DNA from: Aquimarina brevivitae
Lineage (GTDB): Bacteria > Bacteroidota > Bacteroidia > Flavobacteriales > Flavobacteriaceae
Assembly: GCF_004216895.1 (NCBI RefSeq)
Contig: NZ_SGXE01000006.1
Span: forward strand, 93,300-157,299
Direction of reading: 5' to 3'
DNA: 64,000 nt
Shown: one piece after another, positions 1 to 8,716 of the stretch
How the letters are laid out: the number at the start of each line of letters is the position of its first letter
How positions within the stretch are numbered: the stretch's first letter is position 1
Notes under the pieces: generated by a model
Database searches by the model: none
Told to the model about the DNA's origin: nothing
The model's input: only the letters and a program-made list of their open reading frames with translations
Program-made: the position numbers and the translations under genes

Positions 1-354
1 ACCTGCAATATTGATGTATTTTTTCTCTACTTCAATACCTTCTTTCGCAAGCTCATCTGATACATCAGCACTAGATACTGATCCAAACAATTTATCACCA
101 GCTCCAGCCTTTGCAGTAATTTTAAGGTCAAGGTTATTAATTTTCTTCGCTATTTTCTCAGCATCCTCAATTGCTTTTTTCTCTTTAAAAGCTCTTTGTT
201 TAAGTGTTTCTGCTAATACCTTTTTTGCAGAAGGTGTAGCTAAAACAGCATATCCCTGAGGAATTAAATAGTTACGGCCATAACCATTTTTCACTTCTAC
301 TATGTCATCTGTGAATCCTAGATTCTCAACGTCTTTCTTTAATATAAGTTCCAT
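1..354 (-). CDS. rplI: 50S ribosomal protein L9 (partial, 3' end outside window)
   Basis: The reverse strand reads MELILKKDVENLG from an ATG at 354 and stays open to the window edge, giving 118 of the usual roughly 150 residues. The N-terminal half carries the L9 hallmark GYGRNYLIPQGYA, followed by the long lysine-rich connecting helix. L9 binds 23S rRNA at the base of the L1 stalk. It is the last visible gene of an rpsF-rpsR-rplI operon and starts 14 nt after rpsR ends. The C-terminal rRNA-binding lobe is cut off by the window, not by a mutation. Confidence 0.96.
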   Translation of the reverse strand, partial: MELILKKDVENLGFTDDIVEVKNGYGRNYLIPQGYAVLATPSAKKVLAETLKQRAFKEKKAIEDAEKIAKKINNLDLKITAKAGAGDKLFGSVSSADVSDELAKEGIEVEKKYINIAG

Positions 355-368
355 TATGTTATGCCTTT

Positions 369-665
369 TTATTTTAATAAATCACCAACATAAGGCATTA
401 ACGCTAAATGTCTTGCTCTTTTTACAGCAACACTTACCTTACGCTGATATTTTAAAGAAGTACCAGTTAATCTACGTGGTAGTAACTTTCCTTGTTCATT
501 AACGAATGCCATTAAGAAATCTGGATCTTTATAATCCACATACTTAATACCAGACTTTTTAAAACGACAGTATTTCTTAGTTTTTGTCGTATCTATATTA
601 AGAGGAGTAAGATATCTGATTTCTCCGTCTTTTTTTCCTTTTGCTTGTTGTTCTATAGATGACAT
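369..665 (-). CDS. rpsR: 30S ribosomal protein S18
   Basis: A 98-residue basic protein containing the S18 core: [20 protein letters not shown], then [20 protein letters not shown] and [12 protein letters not shown]18 sits on the 30S platform and pairs with S6. The gene lies 2 nt after rpsF and directly before rplI, the conserved order of this operon. An N-terminal extension rich in Lys and Gln (residues 1-18) is common in Bacteroidota S18. Confidence 0.97.
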   Translation of the reverse strand: MSSIEQQAKGKKDGEIRYLTPLNIDTTKTKKYCRFKKSGIKYVDYKDPDFLMAFVNEQGKLLPRRLTGTSLKYQRKVSVAVKRARHLALMPYVGDLLK

Positions 666-667
666 AA

Positions 668-1006
668 TTAAGCTTTTTGTTTGTTTCTGTTTCTTCTCTT
701 CTCAGCCCAAGCAATTGCGTGTTTATCTAACTTAACAGTTAGGTAACGCATTACTCTTTCGTCTCTTCTAAACTCTACCTCTAAAGCGTTAATTGCTTCT
801 CCTGGTACTTGGAATTCAAATAAGTGATAAAAACCACTTTTTTTGTGTTGGATTGCATAAGCTAACTTCTTTAGCCCCCAATCTTCTTTGGATATCATCT
901 TGGCACCGTTAGAAACAAGAATGTCTTCGTATTTCTTAACTGTTTCCTTTATCTGCTCATCAGATAAAACGGGATTCAAGATGAAAACAGTTTCGTACTG
1001 ATTCAT
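668..1006 (-). CDS. rpsF: 30S ribosomal protein S6
   Basis: A 112-residue S6 protein starting [20 protein letters not shown], with the usual beta-alpha-beta fold and the segment [20 protein letters not shown]. It binds S18 and the central domain of 16S rRNA. It is first in the rpsF-rpsR-rplI operon. The start is supported by the -7/-33 promoter 30-60 nt upstream. The tail is basic ([10 protein letters not shown]), as is usual for the family. Confidence 0.97.
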   Translation of the reverse strand: MNQYETVFILNPVLSDEQIKETVKKYEDILVSNGAKMISKEDWGLKKLAYAIQHKKSGFYHLFEFQVPGEAINALEVEFRRDERVMRYLTVKLDKHAIAWAEKRRNRNKQKA

Positions 1007-1036
1007 AAAAAATTATGTTTTAATTAAAATTGGCTG

Positions 1037-1066
1037 CAAAAGTAAGATTATTTTTCTTATTTTCAA
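1037..1066 (-). promoter_or_regulatory. Promoter of the rpsF-rpsR-rplI operon
   Basis: On the reverse strand a TTG (1064-1066) is followed after 19 nt by TACTTTTG (1037-1044). This matches the Bacteroidota sigma-ABfr consensus TTG-N19-TAnnTTTG. The -7 element is 31 nt from the rpsF ATG. Confidence 0.7.
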
Positions 1067-1175
1067 ACTCTAATTCCACTTCGATGAAACACGATATTTG
1101 TCGATAAAAAGCCCGAAATACTTGTGGAAGTTAGATATATTATGTAATATTGTATTTGAAAATTAACCTTAGCAA

Positions 1176-1883
1176 GTGGAAGAACTTCAATTAAAATGTG
1201 CGGTAGTAGATGATTCCCGCCTTCAGCGATTAGCTATTGTAAAGCTTATAGATGAGCACCCTTCTTTAGAATTGGTGGCAGAATGGAATAACGCTATTGA
1301 AACTAAGAATGGGTTACTTGATACTCCTGTTGATCTTTTATTTCTAGACATAGAAATGCCAATACTTACCGGTTTTGATTTGTTGGATGATCTTGAAAAT
1401 AAGCCTCACATTATTTTTGTTACAGGTAAAACGAAATATGCTTTTAAAGCATTTGATTACGATGCAGTTGATTACCTAAGAAAACCTCTAAAAAAAGATA
1501 GATTTAATGCGGCTGTTGAAAAGGCAATGAGCATGATGCGTCTTAATGCAGAAGGGGTGCCAGTTGAAGATGATGATTACATATTTGTTAAAAGTAATTT
1601 GAAAAAACGTAAAGTTTATCTAAAGCAACTTAAATATGTAGAAGCATTAGGAGACTATGTTAAGTTAATCATGGAAGATGGTGATCCTATTGTAGTACTG
1701 GCAACTATGAAATCTTTTGAAGCAGAATTACCTAGTGATCGTTTTCTAAGAATTCATAAGTCTTACATTATTAATTTAGATAAAGTTGAACGTTACAATA
1801 GTAGAAATATAGAAATTGCTGACGAGAAAATTCCACTTAGTAGACATAAAAAACATTCTTTAATTGAAGCCTTAAATGGATAA
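1176..1883 (+). CDS. LytTR-family response regulator
   Basis: A 235-residue response regulator. The receiver domain covers residues 6-122 and has the acidic pair DD at 12-13, phospho-acceptor Asp58 in LLFLDIEMP and the switch/Lys region around YLRKPLKK. A LytTR DNA-binding domain fills residues 130-232, with FLRIHKSYIINLDKV typical of its beta-strands. Such regulators bind direct repeats as dimers. The GTG at 1176 is the only start that keeps the full receiver domain. No histidine kinase is adjacent, so the partner is encoded elsewhere. It stands alone between the ribosomal operon and priA. Confidence 0.92.
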   Translation: MEELQLKCAVVDDSRLQRLAIVKLIDEHPSLELVAEWNNAIETKNGLLDTPVDLLFLDIEMPILTGFDLLDDLENKPHIIFVTGKTKYAFKAFDYDAVDYLRKPLKKDRFNAAVEKAMSMMRLNAEGVPVEDDDYIFVKSNLKKRKVYLKQLKYVEALGDYVKLIMEDGDPIVVLATMKSFEAELPSDRFLRIHKSYIINLDKVERYNSRNIEIADEKIPLSRHKKHSLIEALNG

Positions 1884-1903
1884 AAAATTACTTTAATACT
1901 TAT

Positions 1904-1935
1904 AAAAAAATCCTACGGTTAGCCGTAGGATTTTT
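1904..1935. terminator. Bidirectional rho-independent terminator
   Basis: Stem TCCTACGG / CCGTAGGA with a short TTAG loop, flanked by A7 on the left and T5 on the right. It lies between the convergent LytTR regulator and priA and can serve both. Confidence 0.9.
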
Positions 1936-1940
1936 CTTTT

Positions 1941-4394
1941 CTAGTAAAAATCTACATTAATTATTAAACGGACACCTGAAAAATCTTTAATACTAGAAAA
2001 AGTAGTTTCAATTTTCTTCACTACCGCTTTTGTTTTTTGCAAGGATTGCCCTTGAGGTATTTTAAGTAATATATTTCTGTTATATTGATTCCGTATACGA
2101 GGTATAGGAGGAAACTCTGGTCCCAATACTTGATCTCCAAATGAATTTTTTAATGCTGTAAACACCCAGTTTGTAGCCAATATCGTTTTATTGTAATCTT
2201 TATGTCGACCTGTGATTTTGATCAACCGATAAAATGGAGGATATTTATATTGTCGTCGCTCCTCTATCTGATCCTTATACATCCCTTCATAATCGTAGGT
2301 TGTAACCTGTTGTAATATCTGGTGATAGGGGTTATAGGTTTGTATCCATACTTTTCCCCGTTTTTGGGTTCGACCTGATCTCCCAGACACTTGTTGTAAT
2401 AGCTGAAAACTACGTTCGTGTGCTCTAAAATCAGGAAAATTAAGCAAGTTATCAGCATTCATTACTCCAACCAAGCTAACATTTCTAAAATCTAGCCCCT
2501 TGGCTAGCATTTGTGTACCAATTAAAATATCTATTTGGTGTTGTTCAAATTTGTCAATAATCTTTTCATAACCGTGTTTTCCTCTTGTGGTGTCTTGATC
2601 CATCCGGCCAATGGAGTGATCTGGAAACAGAGCTAACAGTTCTTTTTCAATTTGCTCAGTTCCAAATCCTTTAGTAGATAAATCTGCACTACCACAAGCC
2701 ATACATTGCAAAAGCATCGCAATATGATGTCCACAATAATGGCAACGTAGTTGATTCTTAAAATTGTGATACGTAAGGCTCACATCACAATTTGGGCATT
2801 GAGGCGAATGCCCACAAGTAGTACACTCCACTACTGGAGAATACCCTCTTCGATTTTGAAAAAGCATTACCTGCTCTCCTTCCTTCAATACTTCTTCAAT
2901 AGCTCCGAGTAACGTATCACTAAAATGACCCGTCATTTGTTTTTTGCGATATTTTTCCTTGATGTCAATAAGGTTGATATCTGGCATGAGTACATTTCCA
3001 TGTCTTCTGGTTAAAGAAACTAACCCAAATTTGTTTTGCACACTATTGTGATACGTTTCTACCGAAGGCGTGGCAGAACCTAATAATACCTTAGCCTTAT
3101 GTTGATTTGCTAAAACAATTGCAGTATCCCTGGAGTGGTACCTGGGTGCGGGATCATATTGCTTATAAGAACTTTCGTGCTCTTCATCAATGACTACTAA
3201 ACCTAAATTAACAAAAGGTAAAAAGATGGCCGATCTTGCCCCAATAATTACCCTAGCTTTATTTTTATCCTCTTTTACGTTGTTCCAAACCTCTACCCGC
3301 TCATTAACTGAATACTTGGAATGATATACGCTAAGTTGGTCACCAAAATAGGATTGTAACCTTGTTATTAATTGCGTCGTTAGTGCAATTTCTGGTAGTA
3401 AATATAATACTTGTCTACCAGCTTCTATGACTTCTTTAATAAGTCGAACGTAAATTTCAGTTTTACCAGAGGAAGTAACTCCGTGCAATAAGGTAACTTT
3501 ATCATTTTCAAAATGAGACTTAATCTCATCAAAGGCTTGTTGCTGGTAACTATTCAATTGCTTTATTGAAGTGTTAGGCTCACCGCTATATTCCACTCGA
3601 TCTTTTTGCAGGTGATATTCTTCTAATACCTCTTTATCAATCAAAGATTTAATTACACTGGTTGTGGTATTAGCTACTTTGGTCAGTTCTTTTACCGTTA
3701 CTGGCTTAGTTGATTTGGCTTGTAAGGAGAATAGTCGTAGTAGTACTTCTCTCTGCTTGGGCGCTCTACTCATCTCATCAATCAAGTTCCGTAAGGCAAT
3801 CTCCTCTTTATAGTTTGGATGTATTTTTACATACCGAATCAATTTGGGTTTATATTGTTCATAGATCTCTTCCTCTACCGTCACAATTCCTTTATCAATC
3901 AATCGCTTAATCAGCGGTAAAACACTTTTTTTACCAACTATAGCTATGATCTCATTTATCCGTAATAAACTTTGATGTTGTAAGGCCTCAAATACTAAAA
4001 ATTCATCATCCTTTAAATCCGCTTCATCGGCGTCATCTAAATTATTCCGCTTTACTATCGTTTCGCTTTCTAATAAAAATGCACTAGGCAATGCAGCACG
4101 CATCACCTCTCCTACCGCACACATATAGTAGTCTGCCATCCATTGCCATAATTGTAATTGATGCGCTGTTACGATAGGAGCTTCATCCAATATATGTTCG
4201 ATTTCTTTAGCCTCATATACTTCTGGAGGATTGTTATGTACACTGGATACTAAAGCAGCATACACTTTAGTTTTTCCAAACTGTACCGCAACACGCATTC
4301 CTTTTTGCAAAAATGCAGCTTCATCTTTATTTACCTGATAGGTAAATTCCTTAGTTATGGGAATGGGAAGAATGACATTAATAAAATAAGACAT
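1941..4394 (-). CDS. priA: Primosomal protein N' (PriA helicase)
   Basis: An 817-residue superfamily 2 DNA helicase that restarts stalled replication forks by loading the primosome. The N-terminal 3'-binding domain is followed by Walker A in LLHGVTSSGKTEIYVR and Walker B in VVIDEEHESSYKQYDPAPRY. A zinc-binding insertion has paired cysteines (CTTCGHSPQCPNC and CHYCGHHIAMLLQCMACG). The C-terminal helicase lobe contains IGTQMLAKGLDF and QVSGRSGR. Length and motif order are normal. The gene stands alone and is convergent with the LytTR regulator. Confidence 0.97.
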   Translation of the reverse strand: MSYFINVILPIPITKEFTYQVNKDEAAFLQKGMRVAVQFGKTKVYAALVSSVHNNPPEVYEAKEIEHILDEAPIVTAHQLQLWQWMADYYMCAVGEVMRAALPSAFLLESETIVKRNNLDDADEADLKDDEFLVFEALQHQSLLRINEIIAIVGKKSVLPLIKRLIDKGIVTVEEEIYEQYKPKLIRYVKIHPNYKEEIALRNLIDEMSRAPKQREVLLRLFSLQAKSTKPVTVKELTKVANTTTSVIKSLIDKEVLEEYHLQKDRVEYSGEPNTSIKQLNSYQQQAFDEIKSHFENDKVTLLHGVTSSGKTEIYVRLIKEVIEAGRQVLYLLPEIALTTQLITRLQSYFGDQLSVYHSKYSVNERVEVWNNVKEDKNKARVIIGARSAIFLPFVNLGLVVIDEEHESSYKQYDPAPRYHSRDTAIVLANQHKAKVLLGSATPSVETYHNSVQNKFGLVSLTRRHGNVLMPDINLIDIKEKYRKKQMTGHFSDTLLGAIEEVLKEGEQVMLFQNRRGYSPVVECTTCGHSPQCPNCDVSLTYHNFKNQLRCHYCGHHIAMLLQCMACGSADLSTKGFGTEQIEKELLALFPDHSIGRMDQDTTRGKHGYEKIIDKFEQHQIDILIGTQMLAKGLDFRNVSLVGVMNADNLLNFPDFRAHERSFQLLQQVSGRSGRTQKRGKVWIQTYNPYHQILQQVTTYDYEGMYKDQIEERRQYKYPPFYRLIKITGRHKDYNKTILATNWVFTALKNSFGDQVLGPEFPPIPRIRNQYNRNILLKIPQGQSLQKTKAVVKKIETTFSSIKDFSGVRLIINVDFY

Positions 4395-4490
4395 AGGAAA
4401 TCTTTATTAGATATGCTGCAATTAAAACAAAAGCTATGAAAGCATGTTTTTTGCTTATACTTTAAGGTAATTTTATCGTCTTCTTAGAAT

Positions 4491-4925
4491 TTAAATCCTA
4501 AGCCATTGCTGGGTTCGATATAGAAAGGCAATGTACCCTCTAACATTCAACACATCCGGATTATCCTCATCTAGCCAGATTTTACATCGATATACCTTAC
4601 CGTTTTCTGGATCGAGTATAGTACCGTCTTCATACTCCTGACCATCCTTTTCGAGATCTTTTAAAATCACTAATCCTTTAATTGGCTTATTATAATTTTC
4701 GCCTTCACACTTAATACAAGTCTTATTTTGATCTTCTTCTTGAATTACCTTTTCTACCTTGCCATACAGCTTATTACCCTGCTTATAAATTTCTACAATA
4801 GATCTGGCTTCACCTGTATCGTCATCAATAGTTTTCCATTTACCAATTACTGATTGTTGTGCATTTCCTAAACCTATACAAAATTGAAGGCAACTAAAAA
4901 TTAGAATAAACTGTATCTTTTTCAT
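4491..4925 (-). CDS. DUF2147 family exported protein
   Basis: A 144-residue protein with an N-terminal signal peptide (hydrophobic residues 5-20, cleavage near GNAQQ). The DUF2147 body begins VIGKWKTIDDDTGEARS and contains KLYGKVEKV, a CIKCEG cysteine pair and DGTILDPENGKVYRCKIWL. The family is a periplasmic or outer-membrane-facing beta-barrel fold of unknown function, widespread in Gram-negatives. It is monocistronic here, and nothing in its neighbourhood suggests a specific substrate. Confidence 0.85.
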   Translation of the reverse strand: MKKIQFILIFSCLQFCIGLGNAQQSVIGKWKTIDDDTGEARSIVEIYKQGNKLYGKVEKVIQEEDQNKTCIKCEGENYNKPIKGLVILKDLEKDGQEYEDGTILDPENGKVYRCKIWLDEDNPDVLNVRGYIAFLYRTQQWLRI

Positions 4926-5027
4926 ACTTAATTACTTTCTTTTAAAAATATTATTATTCAACAAATATGATAATGGTTTAACGTTTTTTTAGTGGGTTAA
5001 ATTACTTATTTCACCGCTAAAGACCAT

Positions 5028-5057
5028 AAAAAAAGCCACCCCTTTTAGGATGGCTTT
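5028..5057 (-). terminator. Rho-independent terminator
   Basis: On the reverse strand AAAGCCATCC pairs with GGGGTGGCTTT across a short A-rich loop and is followed by a T run. It lies 22 nt after the stop of the chalcone-isomerase-like gene at 5079. Confidence 0.8.
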
Positions 5058-5078
5058 ACTATATTTTGGATATAGAAA

Positions 5079-5645
5079 TTACTGAATTCCTAACATTCCT
5101 TCTTTTAACGATTCACTTGCAGGTTCATCTCCCAACCAGATTTTAAATAATGCATATTTAAAATCGAGACCTTCGATTACACCTAACTCTTTCTCATTTT
5201 TATAGGCCACAACACCTTTATCTTTAATATATACTAAATCAAAAATATCGTTTCTTACAATAGGCTCTGAGAAAAATGAAATAAATTTATTTATTCTATC
5301 TTGTAGCGGTGCAGTATTACCAAAAGTTGCTTTTTCAAAACCATCTTTTACAGCTTTGATCATTTTACTTTGTGTAACGAAACCAGAAACAATATTTAAT
5401 TTAATTGACATCGTTTCATCAGCTTCTAAAACTTCTTTAGGATCCTTGGTTTGATTTTGTAAATAAAGTCCACCTGCATATAGATCAATCCATAGCATTT
5501 CTCTTAAACCAGCACCGTTCAATTTAAGTTCTGCCTCTCCGTAACTTTGCTCATAAGGCAGAATGGCTTTACTGCCCACACGAATCTGTGCCTGTGATGC
5601 TACGGTTGCAACTAAAAATAGGAATAAAGTAATTTTTTTCATCAT
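5079..5645 (-). CDS. Chalcone-isomerase-like exported protein, copy 1
   Basis: A 188-residue protein with a signal peptide (residues 1-19, ending ASQAQ). The mature part has the bacterial chalcone-isomerase-like pattern: LNGAGLREMLWIDLYAGGLY near residues 43-62 and a C-terminal FKIWLGDEPASESLK. In bacteria the fold is thought to bind fatty acids or other hydrophobic ligands rather than to make flavonoids, so the substrate is unknown. It is a clear paralog of the next upstream gene (5794-6354), from which it is separated by 148 bp. The pair looks like a tandem duplication. Confidence 0.85.
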   Translation of the reverse strand: MMKKITLFLFLVATVASQAQIRVGSKAILPYEQSYGEAELKLNGAGLREMLWIDLYAGGLYLQNQTKDPKEVLEADETMSIKLNIVSGFVTQSKMIKAVKDGFEKATFGNTAPLQDRINKFISFFSEPIVRNDIFDLVYIKDKGVVAYKNEKELGVIEGLDFKYALFKIWLGDEPASESLKEGMLGIQ

Positions 5646-5793
5646 GTGATAAGGATTTATTAATAGGATGATTTTATTATTTTCAATCTTAAAATTCGAC
5701 GCAAATATAATTCTTTTTACTATGCAGGCATAGTAAATGAGTCATAAAAATGTTAAAATTTGGTATTTCATCCTAAAAAGAATGCCTTTTATC

Positions 5794-6354
5794 CTAAAAA
5801 GCGCTTAGCATTTCACTTTTTAAGCTTTTATCAGCTGGCTTGTCTCCTAACCAAATTTTGAACAATGCTTCTTTAAAGTCTAATCCTTCGACATATCCTT
5901 TTTCTTCGCCATCTTTATAGATTACACTTCCTTTTCCTTTTTCGTATACGATATCATAAATTTGACCTACTTCGATTTCATTATTGATGAATCCAACAAA
6001 TTTGTTAATTCGCTTATCTATAGCTTTAGTATTACCATTTGTTGATTTATCAAACCCATCTCTCAGTGCCCCTTCCATTTTACTTCTTGACATCATACCT
6101 GAAAGGATGTGTAATTTAATAGCCATAGTCTCATCTAGGCTTGCTATCTCATTTCCATTTTTGCTTTTCTTTTTAAGATAAAGTCCACCAGCATAAATAT
6201 CAAAAAAGAATTTCTCTCTAATTCCTGCCCCATTAATTGTCAATTCTTCTCCATTAAAAGTTACTTTTTTAGGGAGTACTGCGTCCCCTACTTGTACCTG
6301 TGCTTGAGTTGATACTCCAATGGTAATTGCAATTAAAAAAATGAGTTTTTTCAT
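5794..6354 (-). CDS. Chalcone-isomerase-like exported protein, copy 2
   Basis: A 186-residue signal-peptide protein (cleavage near STQAQ). It aligns end to end with the gene at 5079, sharing INGAGIREKFFFDIYAGGLY, the spaced DETMAIKLHI block and FKIWLGDKPADKSLK. The conserved signature suggests a shared periplasmic ligand-binding function, but the intermediate loops differ strongly, so the two copies have probably specialised. The substrate is not predictable from the sequence. It is transcribed in the same direction as copy 1 and brkB. Confidence 0.85.
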   Translation of the reverse strand: MKKLIFLIAITIGVSTQAQVQVGDAVLPKKVTFNGEELTINGAGIREKFFFDIYAGGLYLKKKSKNGNEIASLDETMAIKLHILSGMMSRSKMEGALRDGFDKSTNGNTKAIDKRINKFVGFINNEIEVGQIYDIVYEKGKGSVIYKDGEEKGYVEGLDFKEALFKIWLGDKPADKSLKSEMLSAF

Positions 6355-6392
6355 AGTTTAAGATTTAATTTAAATATTTATAGATAATTATA

Positions 6393-7310
6393 TTAATAAA
6401 ATTTTCTTAATTTATTTAAAGATGCATTAAGTTCGAACCCTAAAAGTAACAAATTTGCATTGAGCCAAATATATAGCATTAAAATTAACATCGCTCCTAT
6501 TGACCCATATAATTCATTATAATTTGAAAAATTGTCGATATACAATCCAAACAAATAGGTAGTGACAATAATTAATAAGGTAGTCATTATCGCGCCCGGT
6601 GAAAAAAACTTACTTTGCCTACCTTCCGACGTACCAAAAAAGAACAAAGTTGCTACAATATTGAATATCATCAATACAAACAAAGCATATCGACCTATGT
6701 TTAACCACCAAACACCATCATTGACCAAACCATAGGTTTTTAATCGATCTATCAAATACGAAAAGTATAAGGTTCCTATAACTGTAATTAACAACAAAGA
6801 TGCCACAATTAAGGATACTCCTAAGGCTACAATATATTGTCTAAAAAAGTTTCGGTTTAATGTTACGTGATACGAATACTCAAATCCAGAAAAAACAGCA
6901 TTGACACCATTAGCCATTAAGAGAATAGAAAGAATGAATACGGTTGATAATAATGTACCTCTTTTCTTTGAAGCAATATCAGAGAATACACTTTCAAAAA
7001 AGGCTTTGGATTGATCGGGCAAAGCATCATTTATAAATTCATAAAATTTAAGATCAAAATCTTCTATAGGGACGTATGGAATCAAGTTTAGAAGAAATAA
7101 TAAAAAAGGAAAAAGCGACAAAAAGAAGCTCCAAGAGATCGCACTTGCTCTGGCTGAGAATGTACCTTTTACGATTCCCAGGAAGTAAATTTCTAGCAAG
7201 TCGTATAATGATAAGCCATCAAGACCAGGTAAAATTACTTTCTTTAGTATTTTTACTACTGACTTAATTACAGGTATCTTATTTAATTTTTCTTCTAAGT
7301 TTGTAGCCAT
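6393..7310 (-). CDS. YihY/BrkB family inner-membrane protein
   Basis: A 305-residue polytopic membrane protein with about six hydrophobic helices and the BrkB-family signature AISWSFFLSLFPFLLFLLNL. A further helical block reads GSIGAMLILMLYIWLNANLL near the C-terminus. Once called ribonuclease BN, the family is now regarded as membrane proteins of uncertain, possibly transport, function. Its start codon directly abuts the stop codon of nadC (zero spacing), so the two are almost certainly co-transcribed. Confidence 0.9.
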   Translation of the reverse strand: MATNLEEKLNKIPVIKSVVKILKKVILPGLDGLSLYDLLEIYFLGIVKGTFSARASAISWSFFLSLFPFLLFLLNLIPYVPIEDFDLKFYEFINDALPDQSKAFFESVFSDIASKKRGTLLSTVFILSILLMANGVNAVFSGFEYSYHVTLNRNFFRQYIVALGVSLIVASLLLITVIGTLYFSYLIDRLKTYGLVNDGVWWLNIGRYALFVLMIFNIVATLFFFGTSEGRQSKFFSPGAIMTTLLIIVTTYLFGLYIDNFSNYNELYGSIGAMLILMLYIWLNANLLLLGFELNASLNKLRKFY

Positions 7311-8168
7311 CTACACCGCTTTTAAACTAAGGTCTAGATTGTACACAGAATGTGTTAAGGCCCCACTGCTGATATAATCTACACCGCACTCTGCATATTT
7401 TCGAATGGTGTTTTCATTTATACCTCCACTAGATTCTGTTAAACACTTATTTCCAATCATCTCCACGGCTTTTCTGGTATCCTCATAAGTAAAGTTATCA
7501 ATAAGGATGCGATATACGCCCTCAGATTTTAGAATCTCTTGGATCTCCTCCAGATCTCTAGCTTCGACAATAATCTTAAGATCGCGTTCATTCTCTTTCA
7601 AATAAGCTGTTGTCTTTTCGATAGCTTTGGTAATGCCTCCGGCAAAATCGATATGGTTATCTTTAAGCATAATCATATCATATAGCGCAAAACGATGATT
7701 TTCTCCACCGCCTATCTTTACCGCCCATTTTTCAAGCGCTCGGATACCTGGTGTTGTTTTCCGGGTATCTAACACTTTAGTGGTTGTACCCTCTAAGAGG
7801 TTTACAAAATGTTTTGTTTTAGTAGCGATAGCACTCATGCGTTGCATTGCATTAAGCACCAAACGTTCTGCTTTTAGTATAGACTGGGATTTACCCGAAA
7901 CATAAAAAGCGATATCGCCATGAGTTACTTCTGTTCCATCCTCCAATAGTATCTCCATTTGCATTGTGGGATCAACATATTCAAATACTTTCTTTGCAAA
8001 TTCAACACCAGCCAGTATACCTTCATCTTTAACTAATAACTTTGCTTTACCGATGGCTGATTCTGGTATACAAGCTAAGGAGCTATGATCGCCATCACCG
8101 ACATCCTCTCTTATCGCATTTTTGATGATCATTTCAATTTCTTGGTCAAACTGAGCTTTGCTTATCAT
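7311..8168 (-). CDS. nadC: Nicotinate-nucleotide pyrophosphorylase (carboxylating)
   Basis: A 285-residue quinolinate phosphoribosyltransferase that converts quinolinate and PRPP to nicotinate mononucleotide, CO2 and PPi in de novo NAD synthesis. Family motifs are intact: KVLDTRKTTPGIRALEKWAV, then KIGGGENHRFALYDMIMLKD and the C-terminal ESSGGI phosphate-binding loop with YISSGALTHS. The length is typical. It is followed without a gap by brkB and is divergent from rlmH. Confidence 0.96.
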   Translation of the reverse strand: MISKAQFDQEIEMIIKNAIREDVGDGDHSSLACIPESAIGKAKLLVKDEGILAGVEFAKKVFEYVDPTMQMEILLEDGTEVTHGDIAFYVSGKSQSILKAERLVLNAMQRMSAIATKTKHFVNLLEGTTTKVLDTRKTTPGIRALEKWAVKIGGGENHRFALYDMIMLKDNHIDFAGGITKAIEKTTAYLKENERDLKIIVEARDLEEIQEILKSEGVYRILIDNFTYEDTRKAVEMIGNKCLTESSGGINENTIRKYAECGVDYISSGALTHSVYNLDLSLKAV

Positions 8169-8186
8169 ATTGAATAGTTATTTTTG
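8158..8186 (+). promoter_or_regulatory. Probable promoter of rlmH
   Basis: TTG (8158-8160), 18 nt, then TATTTTTG (8179-8186), matching the Bacteroidota TTG-N-TAnnTTTG pattern. The -33 overlaps the 5' end of the divergent nadC. Confidence 0.55.
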
Positions 8187-8242
8187 CTAAAGTAAAAAAA
8201 GATGATCTAAATAAATATGAAAGATCAAGAAAGAAAAGCGCT

Positions 8243-8716
8243 ATGCACATAAAACTCTTAGCTATAGGTAAAACTGATGATAACTCTTTACAATTACTCA
8301 TCGACCAATATACCAAGCGGCTCGCTCACTATATAAAATTTGACTTAGAGGTCATTCCTGATCTGAAAAAAACCAAAAATCTATCAGAGGCTGAGCAAAA
8401 GGATAAAGAAGGTAAATTAATTTTGTCAAAAATTACCCATAGTGATGGCGTAGTGTTATTGGATGAACGAGGTAAACAATTTACGTCCGAAAAATTCGCT
8501 GATCTGCTACAAAAACATATGAATAGTGGTATTAAACAATTGGTTTTTATCATTGGAGGGCCCTATGGCTTTAGTGATGAACTATACCAAAGGGCGAACT
8601 CCAAAGTTTCCTTATCCCTGATGACGTTTTCGCATCAAATGATCAGACTGTTTTTTGTAGAACAATTATATCGCGGTTTTACCATATTACGTAATGAACC
8701 TTATCATCACAGATAA
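8243..8716 (+). CDS. rlmH: 23S rRNA (pseudouridine1915-N3)-methyltransferase RlmH
   Basis: A 157-residue SPOUT methyltransferase that methylates pseudouridine 1915 in helix 69 of 23S rRNA using SAM. The C-terminal trefoil-knot motifs are complete: LVFIIGGPYGFSDELYQRA, SLSLMTFSHQMIRLFFVEQL and YRGFTILRNEPYHH. Length is normal for the family. It is divergent from nadC. Its stop codon abuts the stop codon of the convergent peptidase gene with no spacer. Confidence 0.96.
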   Translation: MHIKLLAIGKTDDNSLQLLIDQYTKRLAHYIKFDLEVIPDLKKTKNLSEAEQKDKEGKLILSKITHSDGVVLLDERGKQFTSEKFADLLQKHMNSGIKQLVFIIGGPYGFSDELYQRANSKVSLSLMTFSHQMIRLFFVEQLYRGFTILRNEPYHHR

